Below, in pieces: positions 1 to 7,696 of a stretch of 20,789 nt of DNA. The DNA comes from an uncultured Collinsella sp. Its GTDB lineage: Bacteria > Actinomycetota > Coriobacteriia > Coriobacteriales > Coriobacteriaceae. The notes beneath the pieces were generated by a model. That model was not told where the DNA came from, searched no databases, and worked only from the letters and a program-made list of their open reading frames with translations. The translations under genes were made by a program, and so were the position numbers. The stretch is taken from assembly GCA_900549535.1 (NCBI GenBank), contig UROR01000027.1:1-20789 (forward strand), given 5' to 3'. The first letter of the stretch is position 1; every line of letters begins with the position of its first letter.

Positions 1-290
1 CCCCCGGGGCCCGAGAGGGGCCGCGGGGGCGTTCGGCTAACTGCGGGAATGGCCTATTTGCTCAATGTGTTCGGCTGAGATCGGAAATCAACCCACCACA
101 TAGGAGCTGGCTCTCTATCCCGATCTTCAAATATCTCAACCTGTAACATCTGGGCGGGCAAATCGGCTCTAGCTGTTACAGATCGAGACAAAAGGCAGGC
201 GTCGGGACGAACATCTCATTCTGTAACAGTAAGACGACTTTTAACGGTCTAGATGTTACAGATTGAGACAAACCGCTGGGATGGGTCAAA
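1..290. other. Non-coding region at left edge
   Basis: I see no credible gene here. The first 30 bases are a G/C-only-like stretch that can fold on itself (CCCCCGGGGCCC then GGGGCCGCGGGGG) and may be the end of a terminator belonging to a gene left of the window. The rest holds the inverted repeats at 131-270. Confidence 0.5.
131..270. repeat. Two tandem inverted repeats, 80-bp period
   Basis: Four copies of an arm close to ATCTCAATCTGTAACATCTA occur in alternating orientation. Forward arms are at about 131-151 and 211-231. Reverse arms are at about 170-190 and 250-270. Each forward/reverse pair forms an inverted repeat of about 60 bp, and the two pairs are offset by exactly 80 bp while the sequence between the arms has diverged. 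This could be a double operator or a dispersed extragenic palindrome family; nothing here decides which. Confidence 0.75.
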
Positions 291-325
291 ACCACCACAA
301 AGGTGCCTGTCCCCTTTGTGGTGGT
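291..325 (-). terminator. Strong hairpin, likely terminator after murT/gatD
   Basis: A perfect 13-bp stem (ACCACCACAAAGG at 291-303 with CCTTTGTGGTGGT at 313-325) has a 9-nt loop. It begins 6 nt beyond the murT/gatD stop codon, and a short TTTT run follows it in the leftward direction. The core AAAGGGGACAGG is shared with the hairpin at 7636-7666, so it may also be a member of a dispersed REP-like hairpin family. Confidence 0.6.
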
Positions 326-331
326 GAGGTG

Positions 332-2509
332 CTAGGGGAGGAGCTTCATGGCGGCGTCGTGGGCGGCGTGCTCGTAGGTGTCGTCGAGGGGCGTGAGCGG
401 CAGCAGGGCTGTGGCCTGCGCATCGCCGCGGCGCTCGAGGGCGTGCGCGATCAGCCAGTCGGCGAGCTCGGGGTTCTTGGGCAGTGCCGGTCCGTGTAGG
501 TACGTGCCGATGACGCCCTTGTAGATCAGGCCCTCAAAGCCATCGTCGCCGTTGTTGCCGGTGCCCGTGATGACGGACGTTCCGAGCGGCGTGGCCTCGG
601 CGTCCAAAAGCGTGCGACCTCCATGGTTCTCGAATCCCACAAAGGGCTCAGGTGCCAGATCGGTTTTGACGGCTACGTTGCCGATCAGGCGATCGGAGCC
701 GCGTACGGTTTCGGCGGCAATGACGCCCAGACCCTCAATGCGATCCTCACCCATATAGTACGAACGGCCGAGCAGCTGATAGCTGCCACAGATGGCAAGC
801 AGCGAACCGCCGTCCTCAACATAGGATGCGACCTTGTCTTTTTGAGCGAGCAGTTCATGTGCAACCGCCAGCTGGTCGCGGTCGGAGCCACCGCCCATCA
901 TGACGATGTCGGCGTCGGTGAGATCGAGCGTCTCACCCATACGGACCTCGTCCACGCGAACGGGGATGCCGCGCCAGGCGCAGCGACGCTCGAGGGCGAT
1001 AACGTTGCCGCCGTCGCCGTAGAGGTTGAGGGCATCGGGGTACAGGTAGACGATGCGCAGCGGGCGCGAAAGCTCGACCGGCGCGATGCCGACAGGAAGA
1101 GCGCTGCCGTCGGCACGGGCTACGGCGCGCCCAGCAACAGCGTCGGCGGTGGCGCCTTTCAGCCCGTCGAGCTCCTTGACCAGCGGCGGGAAGGCCGTGT
1201 AGTTGGCGACGGCGTAGAAGGTGTCATCGGCGGCCTCGTCTGCCACGGCGCCAATTGCCTGCGCGACGTCCGAGATAATCGCGGCATCGATGCCGGCGTA
1301 CTTGAGGCGCACCTGCATGTCGTGCGCGCGCGTGCCTCCGGCAAAGGCGACAAGACCCGGCGTGTCGGCGATGCGCTCAAAGTCGACGTCGTAGATCCAC
1401 GATACATCGTGGCCGTCGGCATCGTTATCGTTGAGGAAGAAAGCGCAGAGTCTGCCGCCTGCCGTCTTGATGGACTGGATTTGTCGATCGAAGCCTACGG
1501 GATTCTTAGCCAGGTTGGCCTCGACGGTGCGGCCGGCGATATCCCAGCGGCCCATGCGTCCGCCGGCGGGGACGTAGGCATCGAGCGTGGGCTGCAGGTG
1601 CGCCGTATCCACGTCTAACTCATGTGCGGCAAAGAATGCAGCGGCAACGTTGTAGACCATGTACAGGCCGTTGTAACGCGTGACGATGTGTGCGGCTGGC
1701 GCGCTGGAATCAGATCCAAACACCAGGTCAAAACCATAGCCGTCGCAGCCGAGCTCCACGCCCGTCACGCGACGGACAAGCGCAGGGCGGGCCCAGCCGC
1801 ACGAGGGGCAATGGTAGGCGCCGAGCTGGCCGTATTGCACGTAGTCATACTCCAGCGGCGCGTTGCACTGTGAGCAAAAACGTGAGTCGCTAATACGGTC
1901 GGACTCGGTGTTGGTGGCGCCGTCGATGCCAAAGGCAATACTCGCGTTGGGAACGCGCGCGGCAATCGAGGCGCACAGCGGGTCGTCGGCGTTGTAGATA
2001 AGCGTTGTTGTCGGCGAGAGCTCCAACGCATGGGCGATGACCTCCTGGGTGTGATCGATCTCGCCATAGCGATCCAGCTGGTCGCGGAACAGGTTGAGCA
2101 GCACAAAGTACGTCGGCTTGAGCTTGGGCAGAACGCGCACGGTGTAGAGCTCATCGCATTCAAAAACGCCCACGCGCTTGCCGCTGTCAGCGTGCTTAAG
2201 GCCGCCGCGGGCCTCGAGCAGAGCACCTACCACACCAGGCTCCATATTGTTGCCGGCGCGGTTGCATACCACGGTGGCGCCGCTGGCGGCAACGGCGTCG
2301 GCGATGAGGTTGGAGGTGGTGGTCTTGCCGTTGGTGCCGGTAATCACCACACTGCGGTCGACCAGGCTCGCGAGGTTGCTTAGCAGCTCGGGGTCGATCT
2401 TCATGGCGATACGGCCGGGGAGTACGCCGCCCTGGCGCTTAAGGACAGAGCGCAGCCCCCAGCGGGCGATATCGCTCGAGGTGCAGGCGAGAGATGAGCG
2501 GAGATTCAT
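332..2509 (-). CDS. murT/gatD: MurT-GatD fusion, lipid II isoglutaminyl synthase
   Basis: This 725-residue protein joins both subunits of the enzyme that amidates the alpha-carboxylate of D-Glu in lipid II, using ATP and glutamine at the cytoplasmic face. Residues 1-450 are MurT: the P-loop GTNGKTTT is at 58-65, a zinc ribbon is at C212/C215/C234/C237, and NDNDADGHDVSW (about 360-371) carries the Asp that completes the triad in known MurT-GatD. Residues about 484-695 are a class I glutamine amidotransferase of the CobQ/GatD type, with Cys574 in AICGSYQLLG and His672 in YLHGP. An Ala/Gly/Val-rich linker (about 452-482) joins them. Start chosen at 2509: TTAGGA lies upstream and the N-terminus MNLRSSLA is typical of MurT. 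In characterised species (Staphylococcus, Streptococcus) these are two separate proteins. It is the last gene of a leftward operon, 46 nt after the preceding TPR-like gene. Confidence 0.93.
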   Translation of the reverse strand: MNLRSSLACTSSDIARWGLRSVLKRQGGVLPGRIAMKIDPELLSNLASLVDRSVVITGTNGKTTTSNLIADAVAASGATVVCNRAGNNMEPGVVGALLEARGGLKHADSGKRVGVFECDELYTVRVLPKLKPTYFVLLNLFRDQLDRYGEIDHTQEVIAHALELSPTTTLIYNADDPLCASIAARVPNASIAFGIDGATNTESDRISDSRFCSQCNAPLEYDYVQYGQLGAYHCPSCGWARPALVRRVTGVELGCDGYGFDLVFGSDSSAPAAHIVTRYNGLYMVYNVAAAFFAAHELDVDTAHLQPTLDAYVPAGGRMGRWDIAGRTVEANLAKNPVGFDRQIQSIKTAGGRLCAFFLNDNDADGHDVSWIYDVDFERIADTPGLVAFAGGTRAHDMQVRLKYAGIDAAIISDVAQAIGAVADEAADDTFYAVANYTAFPPLVKELDGLKGATADAVAGRAVARADGSALPVGIAPVELSRPLRIVYLYPDALNLYGDGGNVIALERRCAWRGIPVRVDEVRMGETLDLTDADIVMMGGGSDRDQLAVAHELLAQKDKVASYVEDGGSLLAICGSYQLLGRSYYMGEDRIEGLGVIAAETVRGSDRLIGNVAVKTDLAPEPFVGFENHGGRTLLDAEATPLGTSVITGTGNNGDDGFEGLIYKGVIGTYLHGPALPKNPELADWLIAHALERRGDAQATALLPLTPLDDTYEHAAHDAAMKLLP

Positions 2510-2555
2510 GAAGCCGTTCCTAACGTAGATGACATAGTCGGGGGGAATCGCACCG

Positions 2556-3599
2556 CTAGAAACCGTAGCGGCGCGCAAATTCCTGGGCAAGCTGCGACAC
2601 GTCTTCGTAGGCATTGGCCCAGGGGGCAAAGTCGGGAGTGTCCGAGATAATACCGTCCGCTTCCCAAACGGCCTGGTGCGAAAGATCCCAGGGATCGCGC
2701 GGCTCGGGCCGGCAGGGAAGGTACGGCGTCTGGTACATGGGGTTCAGCAAGAAGAACGCGCCGCCCTCGCAACGGTTGGCAAACTCACGCAGCGCGCGTG
2801 TCGCCGGGCGCATCTTGTTTGTTTTGAACAAGAGGATGGTGCGGGCGAGCAGGTACCAGGGGGAGTTCTCGAGTGCATCAGCCCCGATCTCTTCCTCGAG
2901 CTGGTGGGCCAGGGCAAAAAAGCCGTCCTGGTCTTCCAGACGAGCGAGGGCGAGCAACACGGTGCCTGCGGCTCGGGTGGGGTAGCCTTCCGCCTTAAGG
3001 ACGCGGCGGGCGTAGTTGGCGGCAGCACGGTAGCGGGCGCTCGCCATGCACAGCTGCGAGATGGCCTCGAGCGTGTGGAGCCACCCGATAAGTGCCGGCT
3101 CGTTCACGGTGAGATCTGCCGCCGTCACGCCGTCCGTCAAAACTTTGTTGGCCCAGTAGTGTGGGGCCTCCATATCGAACCCGGGCACACTTTGCTGCAG
3201 GTAATCGGTCGTGGTCGCCTCGAGCTTCATCAGGTCGCCCAGGCAGGCGTCAACGGGCGTGTCCGCCAAAATGATGGCGAGCAGCTGGGCATCGAGGACA
3301 TGCGCATCGATGCGGACAATCTTGAGCAGCTCATCGCGCATGTCGTCGAACAGACGATTGCGCGTCTGCTCGAACTCCTCGTCGCTGCCCATATCCTCGA
3401 TGCGATGGAGCTCGTCGAGCAGGTGGCGATGAACACCGGCGTAGGACAGCAGTGCCTGAGCATGCTCGGTCTGCGCATACTTATGAGGGTTGACGCTCAC
3501 GTCGTTATGGACAAGCTCGCGTGCTGCATCGGTGAGTTCGGGGTGCGACGCCAGATAGGTGCGCTCCAGATAGGCGGGGATGTAGACGCTCGGATCCAT
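2556..3599 (-). CDS. TPR-like helical repeat protein (copy A)
   Basis: A 347-residue soluble protein with no signal peptide or membrane segment. It is almost entirely helical in appearance, with TPR-like pairs such as YRAAANYARRVLKAEG followed by AGTVLLALARLEDQDGFFAL. No catalytic motif is recognised. It resembles the protein encoded just upstream (3599-4675) in several blocks: GWLHTLEAISQL...ARYRAAANYARRVL against RWLAALASRAL...GRYRMSLDAANRSL, and SPWYLLARTILLF against DPWTLIALMSAAW. The two are therefore probably tandem paralogues. Its ATG at 3597-3599 overlaps the upstream stop codon by one base (TAATG), so translation is probably coupled; GGGAGGAGA precedes it. The function is unknown. 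TPR folds usually act as protein-binding scaffolds, and cotranscription with murT/gatD suggests a cell-envelope connection, which is inference only. Confidence 0.8.
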   Translation of the reverse strand: MDPSVYIPAYLERTYLASHPELTDAARELVHNDVSVNPHKYAQTEHAQALLSYAGVHRHLLDELHRIEDMGSDEEFEQTRNRLFDDMRDELLKIVRIDAHVLDAQLLAIILADTPVDACLGDLMKLEATTTDYLQQSVPGFDMEAPHYWANKVLTDGVTAADLTVNEPALIGWLHTLEAISQLCMASARYRAAANYARRVLKAEGYPTRAAGTVLLALARLEDQDGFFALAHQLEEEIGADALENSPWYLLARTILLFKTNKMRPATRALREFANRCEGGAFFLLNPMYQTPYLPCRPEPRDPWDLSHQAVWEADGIISDTPDFAPWANAYEDVSQLAQEFARRYGF

Positions 3600-4675
3600 T
3601 AGAGGTCTCCTCCCTTAAACGGCAATCCCTGTTCGGCCGCGCGCAGGATTCGTTCGTCGATCTGGGAGCGCACGATGTCGTTGGTGGCGACCCAGGCGGC
3701 AAAGCTGGCGTTGTCGGGCGCGCCTAGGCCCTCCTGCAGCACCGGTGTCGCCTCGGACAGGGCAAGGACAAGCTCGTCGGTGGAGCCCGGACCTACGTTG
3801 ACGCGGGCATAGACGCCATCGGGAAACTCGGTTTGGAAGTAGAGTGCCTCGGCCGCGTGCGGGCACGAGCGTGCGAGGATGCGCAAATAGTGTTCGGCAC
3901 CCTCGTAGTCCAGCTCGCGCCAGGCTGCGCTCATCAGCGCAATGAGCGTCCACGGGTCCAGGTCGCGCTCCGCGTCCTTGGGACGGCGGCGCAGCGGCGT
4001 GTTGGCAAGATAGGGCACGGAGTGGACGGAACGAAAACGCTTGAGCTCCTCGGCAGGGTATTCGAGCTTTGCCATGGCAAGCATCGCGGTATGGCGGACG
4101 CCAGCGGGGTCGTTGGGCGCAAAGTCCAGGCTGCGATTCGCGGCATCCAGCGACATGCGGTAGCGGCCGCTAATGAGCGCGCGCGATGCCAAGGCGGCAA
4201 GCCAGCGCAGGTAGGGACGGCGGGTCAGGTCGCCTGCGGCCTCACGCTCGTAGGGGTCCTGCGCCGAGGCGATCTTGAGCGCCAAATCGTGCTCCACCTC
4301 GTCGCACTTGGACACCAGATACTGTACGTATTCCTCGTTGGATTCGGCGGTGAGCGCCGTCAGCATGCGCTGGGCATCCCAGTTGGCCGGATCGAGCGCG
4401 GCTGCCTCGCGGAGCATGTTCTCGGCTGCGGCTTCTTCTTGCTCTGCCTGGGCGTCGTCGGGGATAAAAGGGATGCGGTAGTCGACAGCCTCGACCACCT
4501 TGGCGATCAGATGCCCAGCGCGGGCGCGATCGTGTACGATGAGCGGCGCGGGGTTGCGGGTGAATTGCTCCATCAGACGCTCTACGGCGGCACCGTCGGT
4601 GAGTGGAATATTGTCGCGGCGCAAGGCCTCAAGTACGAGGCGATGGCAATCCTCTTGAATGGGATCGAATGCCAT
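3599..4675 (-). CDS. TPR-like helical repeat protein (copy B)
   Basis: A 358-residue predicted cytoplasmic helical protein and first gene of the leftward operon with copy A and murT/gatD. TPR-like segments include AAALDPANWDAQRMLTALTA in the N-terminal third and YRMSLDAANRSLDFAPNDP in the middle. No enzyme signature is seen. The start at 4675 is preferred over an ATG ten codons upstream because AAAGGAGG lies four bases before it, inside the coding frame of the longer version. The C-terminal block ASFAAWVATNDIVRSQIDE aligns loosely with the end of copy A, supporting duplication. The specific role is not recognised. Confidence 0.8.
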   Translation of the reverse strand: MAFDPIQEDCHRLVLEALRRDNIPLTDGAAVERLMEQFTRNPAPLIVHDRARAGHLIAKVVEAVDYRIPFIPDDAQAEQEEAAAENMLREAAALDPANWDAQRMLTALTAESNEEYVQYLVSKCDEVEHDLALKIASAQDPYEREAAGDLTRRPYLRWLAALASRALISGRYRMSLDAANRSLDFAPNDPAGVRHTAMLAMAKLEYPAEELKRFRSVHSVPYLANTPLRRRPKDAERDLDPWTLIALMSAAWRELDYEGAEHYLRILARSCPHAAEALYFQTEFPDGVYARVNVGPGSTDELVLALSEATPVLQEGLGAPDNASFAAWVATNDIVRSQIDERILRAAEQGLPFKGGDL

Positions 4676-5175
4676 GGGGCCTCCTTTGCTGCGGTTAGGG
4701 TTCAAATGTCTCTATATAAAGTTCTAGTTTACCCGCATGTGGCACACCGGGGGTGCCGCACTTGGACTTGCACCTTTGCACCACGAAGACGGATGTCGCA
4801 CAAATGTCGGCACCTTGGACGACCGAGTGGTATCACAGTGCCGTAAACGGTCGTTTTTTGGCGGCGAACGGGGCACATTTTGGAGGGGCACAGCCCTGCC
4901 CGGGATATGTAGTCAACCCTGATAAAACGTTTGCCCAGCTTGGGAGTATGAATGCCCCACAAGGGTCTTCAGGGATAGAAAAAACGTTTCATCATTGTCG
5001 GCTTTAGGTGAATAACTGACCAACCAGAACGGTAAAATAGTGTTTGTCTGAGCGTTGAGACGTTTAGACATCGCGCATTGTCATCGCCGGCAACGCGCAA
5101 ACCGGTCCTAACGGAGCCAATCGGGTGCTCCGTTATATACGCAAGTCTAAGAGGGGCTTGTTTAGGAGGCACAGT
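4676..5175. promoter_or_regulatory. Divergent intergenic regulatory region
   Basis: 500 bases separate the leftward TPR/murT operon from the rightward alcohol dehydrogenase. No convincing gene is present. On the left side an A/T stretch (CTATATAAAG at about 4713-4722) could hold the leftward -10 element. Two copies of the palindrome AAACGTTT sit at 4925-4932 and 4982-4989, a shape typical of LacI-family operators. TAAAAT at 5033-5038 is a possible rightward -10, without a good -35. A leader hairpin lies at 5110-5134. Individual promoter calls are weak. Confidence 0.4.
5110..5134 (+). promoter_or_regulatory. Leader hairpin before alcohol dehydrogenase
   Basis: A perfect 8-bp stem (AACGGAGC at 5110-5117, GCTCCGTT at 5127-5134) with a 9-nt loop lies about 27 nt upstream of the ribosome binding site TTTAGGAGG (5161-5169). 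There is no U-run after it, so it is not a simple terminator. It could stabilise the leader mRNA or be a protein-binding palindrome. Confidence 0.4.
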
Positions 5176-6399
5176 ATGGGACGTTTTACCAATCCTCGCG
5201 ATCTGTACTTTGGTGAGGGCGCTCGCCACGAGGTGAAGAACCTCAAGGGCAAGAAGGCCATCATCGTTTCTGGCGGCAGCTCTATGCGCCGCGGCGGGTT
5301 CCTGCAGGACGTTGAGGCCGACCTCAAAGAGGGCGGTTTCGAGGTCAAGCTGTTCGAGGGCGTCGAGTCCGACCCGTCCATCGAGACGGTCATGAAGGGC
5401 GCCGAGGCCATGCGCGAGTTCGAGCCCGACTGGATTATCGCCATCGGCGGCGGCTCGCCCATCGATGCCGCTAAGGCCATGTGGGTCTTCTACGAGTATC
5501 CCGAGGAGTCCTTCGATAACATCATCCAGCCGTTCAGCTTCCCCGAGCTGCGTCAGAAGGCTCATTTCTGCGCCATCTCCTCTACCTCCGGCACCGCTAC
5601 CGAGGTCACCGCGTTCTCCGTCATTACCGACTACGCCAAGGGCATCAAGTACCCGCTGGCCGACTTCAACATCACCCCTGATGTCGCCATCGTCGACCCG
5701 GAGCTCACCTACACCATGCCCGCCAAGCTGTGCGCTCACACCGGCATGGACGCTCTGACCCACTGCATGGAGGCCTACGTTTCCACCTGCGCCTCTATGT
5801 TCACCGACGCCAACGCTCTGCACGGCATCCGCGAGATCGTCGAGTGGCTGCCCAAGTCCTATGCTGGCGACCATGAGGCCCGTCAGCACATGCACGAGGC
5901 TCAGTGCATCGCCGGTATCGCCTTCTCCTCGGGCCTGCTCGGCATCGTTCACTCCATGGCTCACAAGACCGGTGCGGCCTTCGAGAACGGCCACATCATC
6001 CACGGTGCTGCTAACGCCATGTACCTGGGCAAGGTCATCCAGTGGAACTCCAAGGATCCCCGTGCTGCCGAGCGTTACGCTTACGTGGCCAAGGAGATCC
6101 TGCACCTTCCTGGCGAGACCAACGAGGAGCTCATCGCTGCGCTCGTCCAGAAGATCCGCGACCTCAACGACCAGCTCAACATTCCGCAGTCCATCAAGGA
6201 TTACGCGAATGGTGGCGTGAAGGTCGACGCCGAGAACCCGCAGATGGTTTCCGAGGAGGAGTTCCTCGCCAAGCTGCCCGAGATCGCCGCGAACGCCGAG
6301 CAGGACGCCTGCACGCCCGAGAACCCGCGTGAGACCAAGGCTGCCGACTTCGAGAAGATCCTCAAGGCCTGCTACTACGACACCGATATCGATTTCTAA
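5176..6399 (+). CDS. Iron-dependent (group III) alcohol dehydrogenase
   Basis: A 407-residue cytoplasmic NAD(P)H-dependent oxidoreductase that interconverts aldehydes or ketones and alcohols, probably for fermentative redox balance. The NAD-binding GGGSPIDAAK is at 91-100. SSTSGTATEVTAFSVI (135-150) and KYPLADFNITPDVAIVDP (158-175) are typical of the AdhE C-terminal domain and butanol dehydrogenases. Metal ligands are predicted at D192 and H196 (GMDALTH), H259 (HSMAH) and a His in NGHIIHG (H273 or H276). That last region has about three extra residues compared with FucO/AdhE. The start is fixed by TTTAGGAGG seven bases before ATG. A C-terminal tail of about 40 residues (CTPENPRETKAADFEKIL) also matches AdhE-type enzymes. 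Substrate cannot be read from the sequence. It ends at a strong terminator and is followed by gldA. Confidence 0.9.
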   Translation: MGRFTNPRDLYFGEGARHEVKNLKGKKAIIVSGGSSMRRGGFLQDVEADLKEGGFEVKLFEGVESDPSIETVMKGAEAMREFEPDWIIAIGGGSPIDAAKAMWVFYEYPEESFDNIIQPFSFPELRQKAHFCAISSTSGTATEVTAFSVITDYAKGIKYPLADFNITPDVAIVDPELTYTMPAKLCAHTGMDALTHCMEAYVSTCASMFTDANALHGIREIVEWLPKSYAGDHEARQHMHEAQCIAGIAFSSGLLGIVHSMAHKTGAAFENGHIIHGAANAMYLGKVIQWNSKDPRAAERYAYVAKEILHLPGETNEELIAALVQKIRDLNDQLNIPQSIKDYANGGVKVDAENPQMVSEEEFLAKLPEIAANAEQDACTPENPRETKAADFEKILKACYYDTDIDF

Positions 6400-6421
6400 T
6401 CGACTCTTGTTATCGTAACGA

Positions 6422-6466
6422 GGGGCTCCGCACGTATCCGTACGGAGCCCCTTTCTTTTTTCTTTT
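6422..6466 (+). terminator. Rho-independent terminator after alcohol dehydrogenase
   Basis: GGGGCTCCG (6422-6430) pairs with CGGAGCCCC (6443-6451), followed by a T-rich tract to 6466. It is only 16 bases from the next start codon, so any promoter of gldA must lie within or before this hairpin, or gldA depends on readthrough. Confidence 0.88.
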
Positions 6467-6482
6467 AGAGAATGGGATAGTT

Positions 6483-7583
6483 ATGGCTGCAATTTTCAAT
6501 AGCCCCAGCAAGTACATCCAGGGTCCGGACGAGCTCGCCAAGCTCGGCTCCTATGTCGAGCCGCTCGGCGCTAAGGCCCTCGTTATTGTGACGCCTTCGG
6601 GCAAGAAGCGCGTCGGTGCCAAGATCGAGGGCGGCTTTGCCGAGGCTAAGGCCGAGCTGCTGTTTGAGGACTTTAACGGCGAGTGCTCCAAGGGCGAGGT
6701 CGATCGCCTGGTTGCGCTCGCTCGCGACAACGGTTGCGACATCATCGTCGGCGTCGGTGGCGGCAAGATCCTCGACACTGCCAAGGCCGTTGCCTACTAC
6801 CTGGAGTCCCCGGTTATCATTTGCCCCACCATCGCCTCGACCGATGCGCCGTGCTCGGCACTTTCGGTGCTCTACACCGACGACGGCCAGTTCGATAAGT
6901 ACCTATTCCTTAAGGCAAACCCCAACATTGTCCTGATGGATACGACGGTTATCGCGGCGAGCCCGGTGCGCCTGACGGTTTCCGGTATGGGCGATGCACT
7001 CGCAACCTACTTTGAGGCCCAGGCGACGCACGATGCCGACGGTGGCACTTGCGCCGGCGGCAAGGGCGGAATGGCCGGCCTGGCGCTCGCCAAGCTCTGC
7101 TACGAGACGCTTATGGCCGATGGCGTCAAGGCCAAGGTCGCGCTGGAGAAGGGTGCGCTCACGCCTGCCGTTGAGCATATCATCGAGGCCAATACGCTGC
7201 TTTCCGGCATTGGCTTTGAGAGCTCGGGCCTTGCTGCTGCTCATGCCATCCACAATGGCCTGACGATGCTGCCCGAGTGCCATGGCATGTATCACGGCGA
7301 GAAGGTCGCCTTTGGCACCATCGTCCAGCTGGTACTTGAGGATGCCCCGACCGAGAAGCTCGAGGAAGTCTTGGGCTTCTGCATTGAGCTGGGCCTGCCG
7401 GTCACGATGAAGGAACTTGGCGTTGCCGAGCTTACGCGCGAGCAGGCCATGGTCGTTGCCGAGGCCGCCTGCGCGCCCGATGACACCATGTGCAACATGC
7501 CGTTTGAGGTGACGCCCGAGATGGTCGCAAACGCCATCCTGGGTGCCGACGCGCTGGGCCACTACTATCTTATGGATGAGTAA
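6483..7583 (+). CDS. gldA: Glycerol dehydrogenase
   Basis: A 366-residue NAD-dependent glycerol dehydrogenase that oxidises glycerol to dihydroxyacetone or runs in reverse; it is cytoplasmic. The NAD-binding GVGGGK is at 90-95, PTIASTDAPCSALSVLY at 115-131 is the family signature, and the zinc ligands are predicted as D171 (GMGDALATYFEA), H254 (AAAHAIHNG) and H271 (CHGMYHGEK). Length equals that of characterised bacterial GldA proteins. The Shine-Dalgarno sequence is weak (GGGATAG). It is flanked by terminators on both sides and by a second metal-dependent alcohol dehydrogenase upstream. The pair suggests glycerol or dihydroxyacetone metabolism, but no dihydroxyacetone kinase is nearby. Confidence 0.94.
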   Translation: MAAIFNSPSKYIQGPDELAKLGSYVEPLGAKALVIVTPSGKKRVGAKIEGGFAEAKAELLFEDFNGECSKGEVDRLVALARDNGCDIIVGVGGGKILDTAKAVAYYLESPVIICPTIASTDAPCSALSVLYTDDGQFDKYLFLKANPNIVLMDTTVIAASPVRLTVSGMGDALATYFEAQATHDADGGTCAGGKGGMAGLALAKLCYETLMADGVKAKVALEKGALTPAVEHIIEANTLLSGIGFESSGLAAAHAIHNGLTMLPECHGMYHGEKVAFGTIVQLVLEDAPTEKLEEVLGFCIELGLPVTMKELGVAELTREQAMVVAEAACAPDDTMCNMPFEVTPEMVANAILGADALGHYYLMDE

Positions 7584-7597
7584 ATCAAGCTAAAGAA

Positions 7598-7631
7598 GGG
7601 GCAAAGCCGGCAGATGGCTTTGCCCCTTTTT
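7598..7631 (+). terminator. Rho-independent terminator after gldA
   Basis: GGGGCAAAGCC (7598-7608) and GGCTTTGCCCC (7616-7626) form a perfect 11-bp stem with a 7-nt loop, followed by TTTTT. Confidence 0.93.
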
Positions 7632-7635
7632 GCTA

Positions 7636-7666
7636 TGGTGCAAAGGGGTCAGGTTGCTTTGCACCA
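7636..7666. repeat. REP-like hairpin with AAAGGGGTCAGG core
   Basis: TGGTGCAAAG (7636-7645) and CTTTGCACCA (7657-7666) form a 10-bp perfect stem around GGGTCAGGTTG. The core AAAGGGGTCAGG matches AAAGGGGACAGG in the hairpin at 291-325 (read leftward), while the outer stem bases differ in both arms together. It sits five bases after the gldA terminator and has no T-run of its own, so it is more likely a dispersed extragenic palindrome than a terminator. Confidence 0.6.
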
Positions 7667-7696
7667 ATTGTTGTTGATGAAAGGGCGGATTCTCGT

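Noticed and set aside
623..1618. 331-codon rightward frame opposite murT/gatD
   Set aside because: It lies within a gene whose catalytic residues are all in the leftward frame; no family features.
4969..6105. 378-codon leftward frame opposite the alcohol dehydrogenase
   Set aside because: It overlaps a fully recognisable enzyme and has a Gly/Val/Leu-rich composition typical of antisense frames in GC-rich DNA.
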